64,000 bases of DNA from Euphorbia lathyris (Eukaryota; Streptophyta; Magnoliopsida; Malpighiales; Euphorbiaceae), in contig NC_088915.1 in assembly GCF_963576675.1 (NCBI RefSeq), positions 3,787,001 to 3,851,000 on the forward strand, written 5' to 3'. How positions within the stretch are numbered: position 1 is the first letter of the stretch; each line of letters begins with the position of its first letter. Position numbers and translations under genes: made by a program. The notes beneath the pieces are model-generated. The model ran no database searches, had not been told where the DNA came from, and worked only from the letters and a program-made list of their open reading frames with translations. Positions 10,601 through 22,241 of this stretch are shown here, in pieces.

Positions 10601-12289
10601 AAACTATCTTTCTTAACAAATCGAATTACTGCTTACAATTGTTTATGGTAAATCTTTGCACTTTTTCTTTGTTGGGTTTTATGTTTTAAGGGCAATTCTG
10701 AAGATATAATGAGTTTTGTAGCTACTCTATTTTATTATATGTGTTTAGAGATGATGTATCATTATTAATTTTTCTTTAATTACTTGTTTTCTATAGTGGT
10801 TTTTTTGAAATGATTATGCCAAAAGGTGAGAATTTTAGGATTGTAATTGTGATTTCAATATATCTATTGTTAAATGTGTTTGTTTATGAGTATCTTACAT
10901 AAGCTATCTGATGTGTTCTATGATGATATGATTATTTGAAACCCTATAAGTTTGTTTTAAACTTGGTATGCTAATTTTTGTTATTAGATGTTGCTCTCTG
11001 GTGTTGTTTATATACCCTATTTGATCTGTCACGATGATATGATTACTTGAAATTGAAACCACAAGTTTGTTTATGCTTCTTTTGTTATGATAAGTTTTTC
11101 TGATACAAATCAAGATTGTCTTTTATTTGCTATGATGAATCTATGCTGGTCATGTTTGATCTGAATATTATCTAAATTTCATCGGACAATTATCTTTGTT
11201 GCAATTTCCTGCATTTCCAACTAGTTGAGATTGCGGCTTTGGGAGTAACCATTTTTAGCTTAATTTTCAATGGAGGTGTTTGTTCATTTAGTAAAGCATT
11301 AGCAATGGTTAATTTTAGTTTGGCAATGCTAGATATTTCTCTCAAAATACTAATTTGTTGTTTGTAACAAATGATAAGGAAGTTGTTGGTGTCAGACTTT
11401 ATGAAATGGCATTATTGTTTTGCTTCAATTCAGTTGCCTACTTTTAGGAAAAATTGATTCAACTCATGTACTTTTTATGCTTCTTCATTAATCTTGTTTG
11501 ATGCTTTCTGGTAATAATTCATTGCATTTGTAATGACTATATTAATTATATGGGTTTTTTTTAATTGTTTGTTCAACATAAAATGAATTTAATTCCATTG
11601 AACATCTTAATCTATTTCCATTTGTTTCCAAGTAAATAGAGTCAACATGAGCATTTTAGAGGATTATATATGTGCTATGTTGCACGGAAACTGAATTTAA
11701 GATGAAATGCGGAAAAACTAAGGAAGAAGAGTTGAACATAATATATAAAAATGTAACTTGCTGGAAAGGAAAAATGTCTCCATTTGTACAGGGAATGAAA
11801 GGATGATTTGAGCCATGTTAGGAATTCAATTCTTATGTTGACTGGCTTTTTAGATGCTCAATTAATTCTGATTAAGGAAAACTTATACACAATAATCAGT
11901 GATTCATCAGAGAAATAGAAAGGAATTCTTGGTAGAATTTTTTAGATTCCAATGAGACAAGATGAAGAAATTAATTAAGTAATAATAAAACAGATGAAGA
12001 AATTAATTCTGTTTTTATGGTTGTTTTGTCTTTGATCTATATGTTATAGCCATGAACTGAAGACCTTTTTTTGGTTCATTTGAAAAAGTTTGAGACTGAT
12101 GTTGGTTAAACTTGATGTGTTCAGATAGATGATGAAATCTAACTCCCTAGGGTGAATTTCTTAAAAGCAAATGCCTTTATGTGGATGTCTTAGATTACCC
12201 ATTTGTTTTATTATAATTAAATCTGCAACGTGCTTTTAGATCGTGATTCTTATTTTTGCATCCTCTATGTAGTTAATGGAAATCCGAAG

Positions 12290-12720
12290 CAAGGAGATTC
12301 AGATGGCCATGATTGCTCCAGGAATTTTTTTCTAAAAAGATGGACACAGCAATGGAGATTCAGATGCTCCATCATCCTGTTGCTGCAAGAAGAAATTCCA
12401 GCAGGTGGTCATTCAGCTTTAATGTTGATTCACTATGCCTTGAAAAGGATTGTCGATTTGACAAGTTGTTGTGGCAAGCAAATGTTTGTGCATATAAAAT
12501 TTTTGCACATAGGGTTATGAAGGTTATTAATCTTGAAGATGCTTTTGTATGGGTTCATGACTATCACTTTATGGTCGTCGTTACATTTTTGAGGAAGTGT
12601 TCTTACCGAGTTAAGCTTGGTTCTTCCTTCATAGTTCATTTTTCTCGTTGGAAATTTATCTAACTTTACCAGTTACAGACGAGATTATGTAAGCATTGCT
12701 CAATGCTCTAGTTTAATAGG
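12290..12720 (+). pseudogene. TPS fragment P2 (unit gamma), longest preserved stretch
   Basis: The frame from about 12313 to 12663 contains RWSFSFNVDSLCLEKD, equivalent to the W-FSWD--SLLLQLKD block of class II TPS, joined directly to RFDKLLWQANVCAYKIFAHR, KVINLEDAFVWVHDYHFM and TFLRKCSYRVKLG. About 70 residues that lie between these blocks in real TPS proteins are missing, so the piece carries an internal deletion or a spliced-like join. After KLG the frame is lost, but SSEIY- and RDEI-like words persist to about 12710. It is a pseudogene fragment of the GT20 domain, without the C-terminal phosphatase-like domain. Confidence 0.85.
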
Positions 12721-14352
12721 TAGAATGGTTTTTGTCTTTTAAAGTTAGAGTTTGATTGCTATGAAGTTCTAAATTAGTAAATGAATATGTTGTTTTAGTC
12801 ATATGTTGTTCTAGTCATTTCCAATTCCAAATTATTATATTTTTTGTTGAGGATGTTACAAAAATATTTCAGATTGTTACAACCAAGGTAGGTGCTATAT
12901 TTGCATTTTCAGGCTACTTGAATTTCCTAATAGCTTCTGACTCTCCTTTCACAATCATTCCACACCACAAAATCGGCATTTCACTCTAAATTAGAATAGA
13001 ACAAATGAATGTTGTCATGATTGTTGATATACGTGAATATCAGATTTGGACAGACCAGATATCTATGCAGAAAATGTATTTTATCGAACTTATTCACATC
13101 TCCTCCTATGGTAAAAAAATTTCGTATGGTTTCAACGTGTGGAAAAAATGACTGAAACGGTAAAAGTAACTAAACATATCTCTTGAGTGGCTGCTATATC
13201 TCTTATCTTATCTTTTCTTTTCTTTGGTGTTCCTCTTTTATGTATCACCGAAGGTTAACAGTATTTTATTATATGGTAGACAACATACTTTCTCATATTT
13301 GGAGTTTTCCCCCAAATTCCATTCTTAGCCAACTAAGAGTAGTTTAAGCTTCCCTGTAACTTTGTCTCTAGATTGAAGAAAACTAGTATTATGCCCGCGC
13401 AACATTTTAAATAATTTTGTATATAAATTTAACATTTTAATATTTTTAAAATTTTGTATCATTTATATATAGTGACATTAATATTTTGATTTAAAATAAT
13501 TTAAATTTAAAAATTGTAAATAAATTAACTAAACCGTTTATAATTGCTTGATAATACCATGTTCACATGTTTGCAAGGATCATTCATTTCCGTTCTTGCA
13601 TAATATTTTTTTTATATAATCTTATAATTTTAAAATATTTATTACACTTTGTAGCGATATTTTTTCAATCAAATTTTAGGTCTCCTCAAATTTTTTTTAC
13701 GTGTTTTCTAAATCCTTTGATAAATCAATGAATTTGAAATAAGTACGTCTTTCTTTTTAAATTTTATTTAGTTTAGATTGTAGTTTCGAGGTTTAAATAT
13801 TGTGTTAATTATTATGTGTTATAAATTTTTGTAGTTATATTAATTTTAATGCTATTTATTAAAGTAAAATGAATGTAATTTGAATGGATCCTTACATATA
13901 TTTTTTTATCGTTACATAATTTGTGTTCGTTGGGATATTTTGTAACTTAATTTATTATATCTATTAAATTTAAATATAATTTTTTTTCAGTTATATTGGT
14001 TTTAATGTTATTTATTAAAGTTAAATGAATGGAATTTGAATGGATCCTTACATATATGTTTCATCATATAATTTTCTTTCATTTTGATATTTTGTAAGTT
14101 ATTTTATCATATCTATTAAATATAAATTAGATTACATATTTATAATTTTCTTTTGTTACTATTTTGGTAACTAATAAAAAATGTCTCTAAAACTCTTCTC
14201 ATCTATTTCTCTCCGACTCCACTATTATATATAAAATATAGATATAGATATAAAATCCATCTTTAAAAATGAGAAAGAAACTTACATTAGTAATCATGAC
14301 AAAACATGAATTGAGAACAAACTAACTATTACATATAAAAAAATCAAATAAT

Positions 14353-15632
14353 TACCTTGGGAAACATAACGATTTCCTGTAATTTTTTACTCTTTTGCTT
14401 TTCCCGATTTCAGTTGTCCATGCCTCTTTTATTTCCATCAGATTTCTTTAATCAAAGATATCAAAGTCTAAATTCTGACAATTCTTGAAGAAAAAAATAC
14501 AATTAATAGAGTTTATAAATGGAAATCGTTACTAAATAAATCTTAATCTCTTACTGAAAACAGAACAAAATTATAAAAAAAAAATTAGGGTAATTAATTT
14601 ATTAGTCCCTATATTTTGATAAAACACACTGTTTAGTCCTTGTATTTTAAAAAACACACGGTAAGGTCCCTAACTTTTTTTCTCGGTGAACTGTTTACTC
14701 CTTTTGTCTATTTGTTAGATTTTTTACCGTTTATGAATTCAGATATGACTAAATTACCCTTTAATATTTATCAGTCAAAAGCAATTCACACCTTTATGTC
14801 TTTCTCTCGCAACTCGCACTAAAAAAATGGAGAAATGATTGAATCTCTAACCCATAATCGACTCAAATCAACCAGAAGAACACAGAGATCAGAAACAATG
14901 AAGATAATGGTCTTATATATTTGATTTTATGGCAAAAGATAGTTAAGGTATTACATTTTTTTAAATAGATTTTGACTCAAATCCAAATTGACTACCAGAA
15001 TCTTCATGAAAGTTTAACGGTAGGGACTAAACAGTTCACCGAGAAAAACGTTAGGGACTAAACAGTTCATCGAGAAAAAGGTTAGGGACCTTACCGTGTG
15101 TTTTTGAAAATACAGGGACTAAACATTGTGTTTTGTCAAAATATAGGGACTAATAAATTAATTACCCAAAAAATTATATGATTAAGAACAAAACTAATAC
15201 ATAATAAAAATATAAAGGTCGATGATGACTTTGATTTTCGGTGGCCAATGAATATAATGATAGAATATTACCTTGGGAAACATAACGATTTCCTGAATTT
15301 TTTATTACCTTGGGAAACATAACGATTTCCTGAATTTTTTACTCTTTTGCTTTTCCCAATTCCAGTTGTCCATGCCTCTTTTATTTCCATCAGATTTCTT
15401 CAATTGGAGATATCAAAGTCTAAATTCTGACAATTCTGGAAGAAAATGTTATTAATACAGTTTATCAATGGAAATCGCACCTAAATAAATCTGAATCTCT
15501 TAATGAAATCAGAACAAAATTATATAAAAAAATATATGATTAAGAACAAAACTAATACATAAATAAAAAAAATAAAAGTTGATGATGACTTTGATTTTCG
15601 TTGGCCAATGAGTATAATGATAGAATGCTATC
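14353..15632. repeat. Tandem duplication inside the Helitron
   Basis: The sequence starting ATTACCTTGGGAAACATAACG at 14353 recurs at 15268 and, after a short second restart, at 15306. Downstream words (AGTTGTCCATGCCTC, GGTGGCCAATGA or GTTGGCCAATGA) recur in order to about 15632. The first copy carries the Mutator-like element; the second lacks it and is an unoccupied paralogous site. Confidence 0.8.
14588..15167. mobile_element. Mutator-like non-autonomous TIR element, copy 2
   Basis: A 580-bp relative of 1650-2218 with the same GGGTAATTAATTTATTAGTC terminus and the inverted end ...AATTAATTACCC. Perfect 9-bp TSD AAAAAATTA at 14579-14587 and 15168-15176. No transposase. The 60-codon frame at 14640-14822 lies in the TIR region and is not a gene. 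Confidence 0.9.
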
Positions 15633-15880
15633 TGTCATGCTTTATATATAGGTTTATTTGTGACTTTTGGATTTCCTTCACTTTGTGTTTTTTCATCTTC
15701 TTGTAACTTTTACTTTATTTTATTACTTAATTGATGGACTATTAATTGAAAATAAATAATGTATTAATATAGTACTAATTATATAGAGATAATTAGAACT
15801 TATTAACTCTTTTATTCTCTTTGCTCCTCTAAAACTCTTCTTGCAAATTCTCTTGCTTCCGTACTTATATATAGTATAAA

Positions 15881-16492
15881 TTAGGGACAACATATGTTTT
15901 TCCCCTGCCAAGTGCTCCACTCTTTCTTAACTCTAACCCCTCAACGGGTGGAACTCAATCAAACTGTTCTTCTAGAAACGATGGGATACTGACAACACCA
16001 AACAAATCTTATTTTTAGATTTAGTTTCAGAAAAATCAATCTACTTAATCTTATAATTAATAAATTGTAATAACTTTTTTAATTGCAATATCCTTTCAAA
16101 AACAAGCACACACATAGTATGCATGTCATGTGATTTTATTTTGTTTAATTCGTTATTTTACTCAATTAAGTACTTATAAGGCTAACTCCTTCTAAAGTTA
16201 TTGAAAAAAATTAATTTTGTTCTTATCTTATAAAACATCTTAATTTTGTCCATTCATAATAATTTCTTTTGTGAATTTTATTTTGATAATAGAAAATTTG
16301 ATTTGGTTTTATCATTTTCTAAATAATTTCGAATAAAAAGTTTCCACAAAATTTATTAGAAAATAATAAAATTGAACCAATATTTTATGGCAAGGATAAA
16401 AATTAAGCCATTTTATAAAATTAGAGGGAAATTCCCAATAACCTCATGATTAAAATTGAGGTTTTCCTAAAAATAAATTTGATCTATAGTGA
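15881..16492 (+). repeat. TPS-repeat unit gamma, end part
   Basis: Direct continuation of the unit after the Helitron, matching 7010-7203 plus 8376-8800 with the mini-CACTA site empty at about 16058. No gene. Cut by the copia LTR at 16493. Confidence 0.8.
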
Positions 16493-16886
16493 TGTTGGGA
16501 CCAAACAAACAAACAAACACAATCCACACAAAAAAAATAATAGAGAAAAGCAACAAAGGCATACAACAATTTTAGCGTGGAAACCTCTTCAACAATAAAT
16601 AAAAACCACGGGACCCGTAGGCCTCTTAAAACTCCACTATCGAAGGACTACAATTTTTGGATGGACAAAACTGTAACAAAAACCCTCGCTCTCTCACACA
16701 AACTCAAAGCCTAAGTTACACCTCCTAGTTAACTAGCATTGAGAATATGGAATACATCAACTAAATGCCTAAAACCTATTTATAGGGGAACTCTCCCTTG
16801 ACTTCCTTATTTCTAGGGAAGGTGGGATTCACACATTCCTTTACAACACTTTTAAACAATGTGGGATTTGGGGAGATATCCCAACA
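16493..16886 (-). mobile_element. 394-bp 3' LTR of a minus-strand copia element
   Basis: Termini TGTTGGGA / TCCCAACA are perfect inverted repeats. A purine-rich PPT (GGGTCAAGGGAGGATT on the minus strand) abuts at 16902-16887, so this is the 3' LTR. A TATA motif (CCTATAAATAGG) sits at 16786-16775 on the minus strand. Confidence 0.85.
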
Positions 16887-17160
16887 AATCCTCCCTTGAC
16901 CCAAATCCCCACATATCTCAACATCTTTAGAAAAATGAACCCTCTTTGCAGTCTTCTTTTTCTTCATTCTGCCAAGGGAACATCCATCCAGATAATAAAT
17001 CAGTTTCCCTCTTTTCATTCCTTGCAGTATCAAGCTTCCACATTTAAACACTTTGCAAAACTTGTCGGCTCCAACATATTTGTACCCACGTGAAGCCAAC
17101 TCTCCCAACCAAATTATACTGGCTCTAGCACTAGGCACAAACTTCACATCAGCAAGTTTT
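16887..17160 (-). pseudogene. Copia protease/pre-integrase remnant
   Basis: The minus-strand frame from 17147 reads KFVPSARASIIWLGELASRG and KVFKCGSLILQGMKRGKLIYYLDG, matching the region after the copia protease (normally LIPSLSRNLISLG..., K...VVLKGE...LYYL). It then runs straight into the PPT and LTR, so integrase, reverse transcriptase and RNase H are all missing. This is a large internal deletion. Confidence 0.7.
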
Positions 17161-18000
17161 TTACTACACCATTCTGGAGCTTCAGGCGAACTCTTCCGAT
17201 GCCTTTAATCGTCATCTTCAATTGCTCCCACTCCGAATGTAGCCAAAATCTCCATCAACTAGTAAAGTGTCAAAACAAACTCGATCTCTACAAATATGAA
17301 TATCAGCAGCAAATCTAACACCCAATCATAATGATCTTCAACAAGATCATCAGCAACCGTCAATAAAAAATCATGATCTTCAACCACATTAGTAGAGGAT
17401 TCACCATTTTTACCATTACCCTTCCGTAGACTCTTCAAGTCCTCCAAAAAATGTGGGCAACGGGATTGCATGTGACCGGATTCACCACAATAAAAGCACT
17501 CAACAGTACTCATATCCTTCTGTCGAGATTTTGATCTCCTGCCACAGTCACTCTTCTTATAGTTCCTCCCCCTTTCTCCACTCTCTCCAGCTATGAGTAT
17601 CTTGGGACAACTGTCATCTTCTCGCATCATCTTTTCATTCTCTTTCAAAGCCGCCATAACATCATTTAGGTGCAACGTGTTCTTCCCCACTAACATCGTT
17701 TACACTAAGGATTTGAAAGATCTAGGCAAAGAAGCTAACATGAGCAACGACTGCTCTTTATCGTTAATCTTATTTCCAATACTCAATAACTGACACACCT
17801 ATTGATTAAAATTATTAATGTGGTCAAGAATGTTACCTCCCTGTTCCATGTTGAGTGTGTACATATCCATCTTCGGACACAACCGGCTAGCCAATGACTT
17901 CGACAAATAAGTGCTCTCCAACTTATTCCATAACTCTTTCGGAGATGTCTCCGTTAACACAATCATCTTAATTTGGGGAGCAAGGGCTAACCTGATAGTG
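17161..18000 (-). pseudogene. Copia gag, broken
   Basis: The minus strand shows a UBN2-type gag: words such as TETSPKELWNKLESTYLSKS and the MDMYTLNM region (17840-17960), one in-frame stop (TAG near 17800), then a frame from 17696 ending in a complete zinc knuckle CFYCGESGHMQSRC (C-X2-C-X4-H-X4-C). The N-terminus and 5' LTR are absent. The sequence changes abruptly at about 18001. Confidence 0.85.
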
Positions 18001-19429
18001 CTGATGTTAAGCCCAAAATATACCTAAAATATCCTATATAAATACGTTAAATTTACATTGAAATCGTACTAATTATATTCATTTGGAATACTTTTATGTC
18101 TTTATTCACTTCTTTGATGCAATGTACTTAATTATTTGGTTAAATCCAAATAGGAGCTAAAACGGAGCTAAAATGGAGGAAAAACCTAAAAAACATACCA
18201 AGAATGCATATTAGTCAGAAGAACGCTCAATGAGGACAAGAAGCAGTCCAGAGAAGGGGAGACAAGTCCCTGTCGCGACTGAGATTTTCATAATCTCAGT
18301 CGCGACTTATGAAAGGCGTCACGGGAAAAAATGCAACTTTCAACTCGCCCCTGCACCCCCTGTCGCGACTGAAATTTTTAGAATCTCATATGAGATTTTC
18401 GGAATCTCATATGAGACAGCGAAGAAACGCGTCTGTTCATTTGGATAAAAGCGACCCTTCACCAACGGACACGACCCATCATTTACAACCCTTCAACAAC
18501 TATAAATAAGTGATCCATTTCAGAAATTAAAATGTTGGTTATGTTGGAAAATAGTTAGAGAAATTAGAGAGTTGTTATTTTGAAGAAACTCTGACTCAGA
18601 AATGAGTCAGAAAGTTAGATTACATTTCTGTGTAAACAAACTTGCTGTACACAAGTTGTTATTAGATTAGTTATAAACACAGTATTAGTTTAGTTTCAAA
18701 GGTAGATCAGAGACAAGTTTTCATTCTGATAGTGGACTGACCAGTCTCTATTCCGAAAATTCAGTGAGAAGGATTGACGGCTGAAGCGTTTGAGGTCTGA
18801 CAAACCTACGGAGTTTGAGGGAAAGATTGACAACCAGGATCTCAAAATTTTCGTTGCAATGCTATCCAAGTTTCTACTTCTGTGTTAACTTGTGAAAATT
18901 CACATTTAATTAATGACATACTTATTTATTCAATACATTCTTACTGTTGTTATTTTGATATTGTTCTGACAAAATGATTTTCAAAATGATAAATTGGTGT
19001 TTTTATTAAAATGTTCTATTCCATCTTATTCATATAAGAACTTTGTTGAACACTTGACAGATTTAGTTTTTATGGATGATATGATCGCTGATGGCGGCTT
19101 ATCAGACATAAAATACTAGTTTGATTAAGGTAGAAATCAGCTCCGATCCAGAGAGATTTCTACGGTTCAAAGCCATTTAATTGAATAAATTCCTATATTA
19201 TTATATGTCCATAATCTTACAAAGTTAAAGTTGATTTCTTTGCTTAATGAAAATAAGTTTTATACCTTCTATTTATTCCAATTACGGAAGTATCTGTCTT
19301 ATAATCAAAATCTCAAGACATAACTGTTCTCTAAACTCGATATAATATTCTTATCCAATCCTAATTTACCCAAACCAATTCCATCAATTAAACGTATTTC
19401 TTTTATTAAACATAAACACGTGATTAAAA
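18001..19429 (+). mobile_element. Probable solo or truncated LTR (gypsy-like), borders uncertain
   Basis: Unique in the window and compositionally unlike the flanking repeats. It begins TGATGTTAAGCCCAAAATAT, has a TATA motif (CTATAAATAAG near 18500), GTCGCGACTGAGATT-containing palindromes (18272-18306), and ends where the TPS repeat resumes at about 19430. There is no coding domain: the frames at 18230-18448 and 18309-18509 read through the palindromes. I infer an LTR from layout and TATA position; no TSD or PBS was found. Confidence 0.4.
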
Positions 19430-19529
19430 AGACACGATCAAAATACATATGGATTGGTGAGCAACAAAAAACAAAAACGCATAAAGAAGTTACAATTGCT
19501 CAATTCACCGGTAAACAAACACAACCCTT

Positions 19530-19935
19530 TTTTGCTAATAATATTTTAGAAGATAAAGTTATGGAGGTTATTAATCCGGAAGATGATTTTGTAGGGTTCA
19601 TAACCATCACTTGATGCTCCTCCCTTATTTCTTGAGGAAGGGTTTCTACCGAATTAAGCTTGATTCTCATTGGAAATTTACCCGACGAACGAGCAGTTAG
19701 AGATGAGATCCTAAAAGCATTGTTGAATGCTAACTTGATAGAGAAGATAAACCCTAATTCTAACCATTGATTTCTATAGATTTGATTACGCCACTTTCTG
19801 GAGAAGATAAACCCTAATCCTAACCGTGTCCATAATTGATATAAGGGCGATCTGCTATTCAGATCTCAAAGAGGAGATATCTATGAATATTGGGTAACCC
19901 TCATTTCTATTCGGCGATTGAGAAGAGCAAAGGTG
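19530..19935 (+). pseudogene. TPS fragment P1 (unit delta)
   Basis: Plus-strand translation gives ANNILEDKVMEVINPEDDFV, a stop, then FLRKGFYRIKL in another frame, then RAVRDEILKALLNANLI, an FDYATF-like word and a stretch resembling TPS SKRGHIGLEYFGRT (here SQRGDIYEYWVT). The order follows the TPS synthase domain, but several frameshifts and stops interrupt it. Confidence 0.8.
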
Positions 19936-20211
19936 TAAGTCCAGTTATATAGGTGATGTCATCCCTTACTCTCAAACCTCACCTACTCCCTAAAGTTTTA
20001 AAGTTTTAAATTACACCCTCTATTTTTCTCTAATTATCTTTAATAACCTCCTATTTTAGTCCAATTGCATTTAATAATTTCTATCTTTATATAATTAAAT
20101 TCGAAAGCCTCAAAACTTCAATTGTTCTCTAAATTTTTAAAAGTTCATAAGTATTTACCTATAATTTTTTTTTTTACATGTGAAACAGGGTATCTCTCAC
20201 TGCAAGAGTTT

Positions 20212-20754
20212 GGGCCAAATATTAGTCTTTAATTTAACCCTAATATTTTTAAGTGTAGTGTTGATTTAACCTTAACGTACAAAATGGTGCAAATTTAAGT
20301 ATAATATTTCCAAGTAAGATCAATTTTAGTCCTCCATTATCGAAAATTAGAAAAAACATGTTTTATTAGTATTTTACTACCACTTTAAATTATTAGTTTA
20401 TTACTAAAAAACATTGTAAAAATTCTGTTAAAATGCTAAAAACTAAATCTGCTAAATATAAATTAATCACAACTTTTTTTTATCAAATTTTGTAAAATAT
20501 TACAGTGTTATTAATATAGTTATAAACAACAATTAAAAAATATATGAAACTGCTTCGATTTATTGACAAACTTATTTGGAAGATACGATGAGACAATTAA
20601 ATAACAGTAAACCAATCTTTTTAAATTTTCAATAGCGCTTGGTTAAAATTGGTCTTGCTTGAAAAAATTAGGATTTAATTTGCATCACTTCATATGTTAG
20701 AGGCTAAATATGCACTTTGATTGAAGCGTTATGGTTAAGTTTGAGCCTTATCCC
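20212..20754. mobile_element. Old TIR-like element carried in every TPS unit
   Basis: Begins GGGCCAAATATTAGTCTTTA and ends GAGCCTTATCCC. The two ends are imperfect inverted copies (AACCCTAATATTTTTAAG against its complement in ...AAAATTAGGATTTAAT). It has no TSD. It recurs at 24748-25289 and 29158-29699 and in forward orientation near 515-1078. It was therefore amplified with the unit rather than inserted separately. Confidence 0.5.
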
Positions 20755-21807
20755 AATAAAAAAATGTACAAAAACTTACAACATAAATATCACATGTTGC
20801 AATTATTGAGTTTATATTGTGATCATGTCGTGTCAATTTCGAATTAGTGTCAAAATGATTAAACCGTAGTCCAACCCAAAAAATTTCATATCAATCTCGT
20901 ATTAACCTAATCGGGATAGTATCGATTACGTGTGGTGTTGTCGAGTCATATATAATTTTAATTTGGATCAAATTTATTTTTAGGAAAACCTCACTTTTAA
21001 TCTTCAGGTTATTGGGATTCTCCCTCTCATTTTATAAAATGACTTAATTTTTATCCTTGCCGTAAAATATTGGTTCAATTTTATCATTTTCTAATAAATT
21101 CCGTGGACATGTTTTATTCGAAATTATTTTAAAAATGATAAAATTAAATCAAATTTTCTATTATCAAAATAAAAATCACAAAAAAATTATGAATGGACAA
21201 AATTAACTTGTTTTATAAGATAAGGACAAAATCATTATTTTTTTCATCGACTTTGGAAGGAGTCAGGCTTATAAGTACTTAATTGAGAAAAATAATGGAT
21301 TAAACAAATTAAAATCACATGATATGCATACTATGTTTGTGCTCGGTTTTTGAAAGGATATTGCAACTAAAAAAGTTATTAAAATTTATTAATTATAAGA
21401 TTAAGTAGATTGATTTGTCTGAAACTAAATCTAAAAATAAGTTTTCTTTGGTGCTGTCAGTATCCCATTGTTTCTAGAAGAACAGTTTGATTGAGTCCAA
21501 CCCGTGGAAATCTAGAGTTAAGAAAGAGTGGAGTTAGTGGCAGGAAAAAAACATATCTTATCCCTAATTTTCTTTAATCTGGCGACGAAGTTATAGGGAA
21601 GCTTAAACTACTCTTAATTGGCTAATAATGGAATTCGAGGGCCAACTCCAAATATGAGAAACTCCAAATAATCATTTGGAATTGGAAATTGAACATCACT
21701 GGATGCACATGTCTAGAACAACATATTCATTTACTAATTTAGAACAAAATTAGTTTCATTGCATCAAACTCTAACTTTAAACACAAAAACCATTCCACTA
21801 ATATATC

Positions 21808-22241
21808 AAAGCATTGAGCAATGCTTACATAATCTCGTCTCCAACTTGTAGAGTTTGATAAATTTCCGACGAGGAAAATGAACTACTTATGAAGAAACCA
21901 AGCTCAACTCGGTAGGAACACTTCCTCAAAAATGTAAGGAGGACCATAGAGTGATGGTCATGAACCCATACAAAAGCATCTTCAAGATTAATAACCTTCA
22001 TAACCCTATGTGCAAAAAATTTATTAGCAGAAACATATGCTTGCCACAACAACTTCTCAAAGCCATCACTCTTGTCAAGTCACATAGTGATTGGACATTA
22101 AAGCTGGATGACCACCATTTCTTCTTGCAGCAACGAGATGATGGAGCATCTGAATCTCCATTGCTGCGTCCATCTTTTTTAGAAAAAAAATCTTTGAGCA
22201 ATCATTGCCATCTGAATCTCCTTGCTTTGGATTTCCACTAA
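21808..22241 (-). pseudogene. TPS fragment P2 (unit delta)
   Basis: The minus strand from about 22075 reads LWQAYVSANKFFAHRVMKVI, NLEDAFVWVHDHHSM, TFLRKCSYRVELGFF and SSSEIYQTL, then GDEIM and a stop. These are consecutive blocks of the GT20 domain of plant class II TPS. HDHHSM replaces the usual HDYHLM. Upstream (22075-22241) the homologue of the FSW block is out of frame. The family protein is about 850 residues; only about 80 are recognisable. Confidence 0.85.

Larger units (their letters stand above)
10199..13382 (+). repeat. TPS-repeat unit gamma (forward)
   Basis: Contains P1 on the minus strand (10200-10600), about 1.7 kb of non-coding sequence beginning with a T-run and GCACGAAACTATC (the paralogues read GCAGGAAACTATC, like a 3' splice site), and P2 on the plus strand (12290-12720). 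It is the reverse complement of 21.6-24.3 and 26.0-28.7 kb, and ends at the Helitron insertion. Confidence 0.85.
13383..15880 (-). mobile_element. Helitron-like element (non-autonomous)
   Basis: A 2498-bp insertion. On the minus strand it begins TTTATACTATATATAAG (plant Helitrons usually begin TC; here TT) and ends GCGCGGGCATAATACTAG, i.e. with the CTAG 3' terminus. The unit at 7007-7022 gives the empty site (GAAGAAAATTAGGGA), showing insertion between A and T without TSD, as for Helitrons. No good 3' hairpin and no Rep/helicase frame are visible. It contains a Mutator-like element (14588-15167) and an internal tandem duplication. Confidence 0.75.

Noticed and set aside
16896..17093. 65-codon plus-strand frame (and 17593-17793)
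   Set aside because: Antisense to the copia gag/protease remnant on the minus strand.
19720..19830. Telomere-like AAACCCTAAT words near P1
   Set aside because: Only two isolated occurrences (GATAAACCCTAAT) in each unit, spaced and imperfect; not an array, and explained by repeated leader-like sequence.
21951..22241. Plus-strand frames antisense to P2 (also 26368-26658 and 62904-63128)
   Set aside because: They are shadows of the TPS fragment on the minus strand, where the protein homology is clear.
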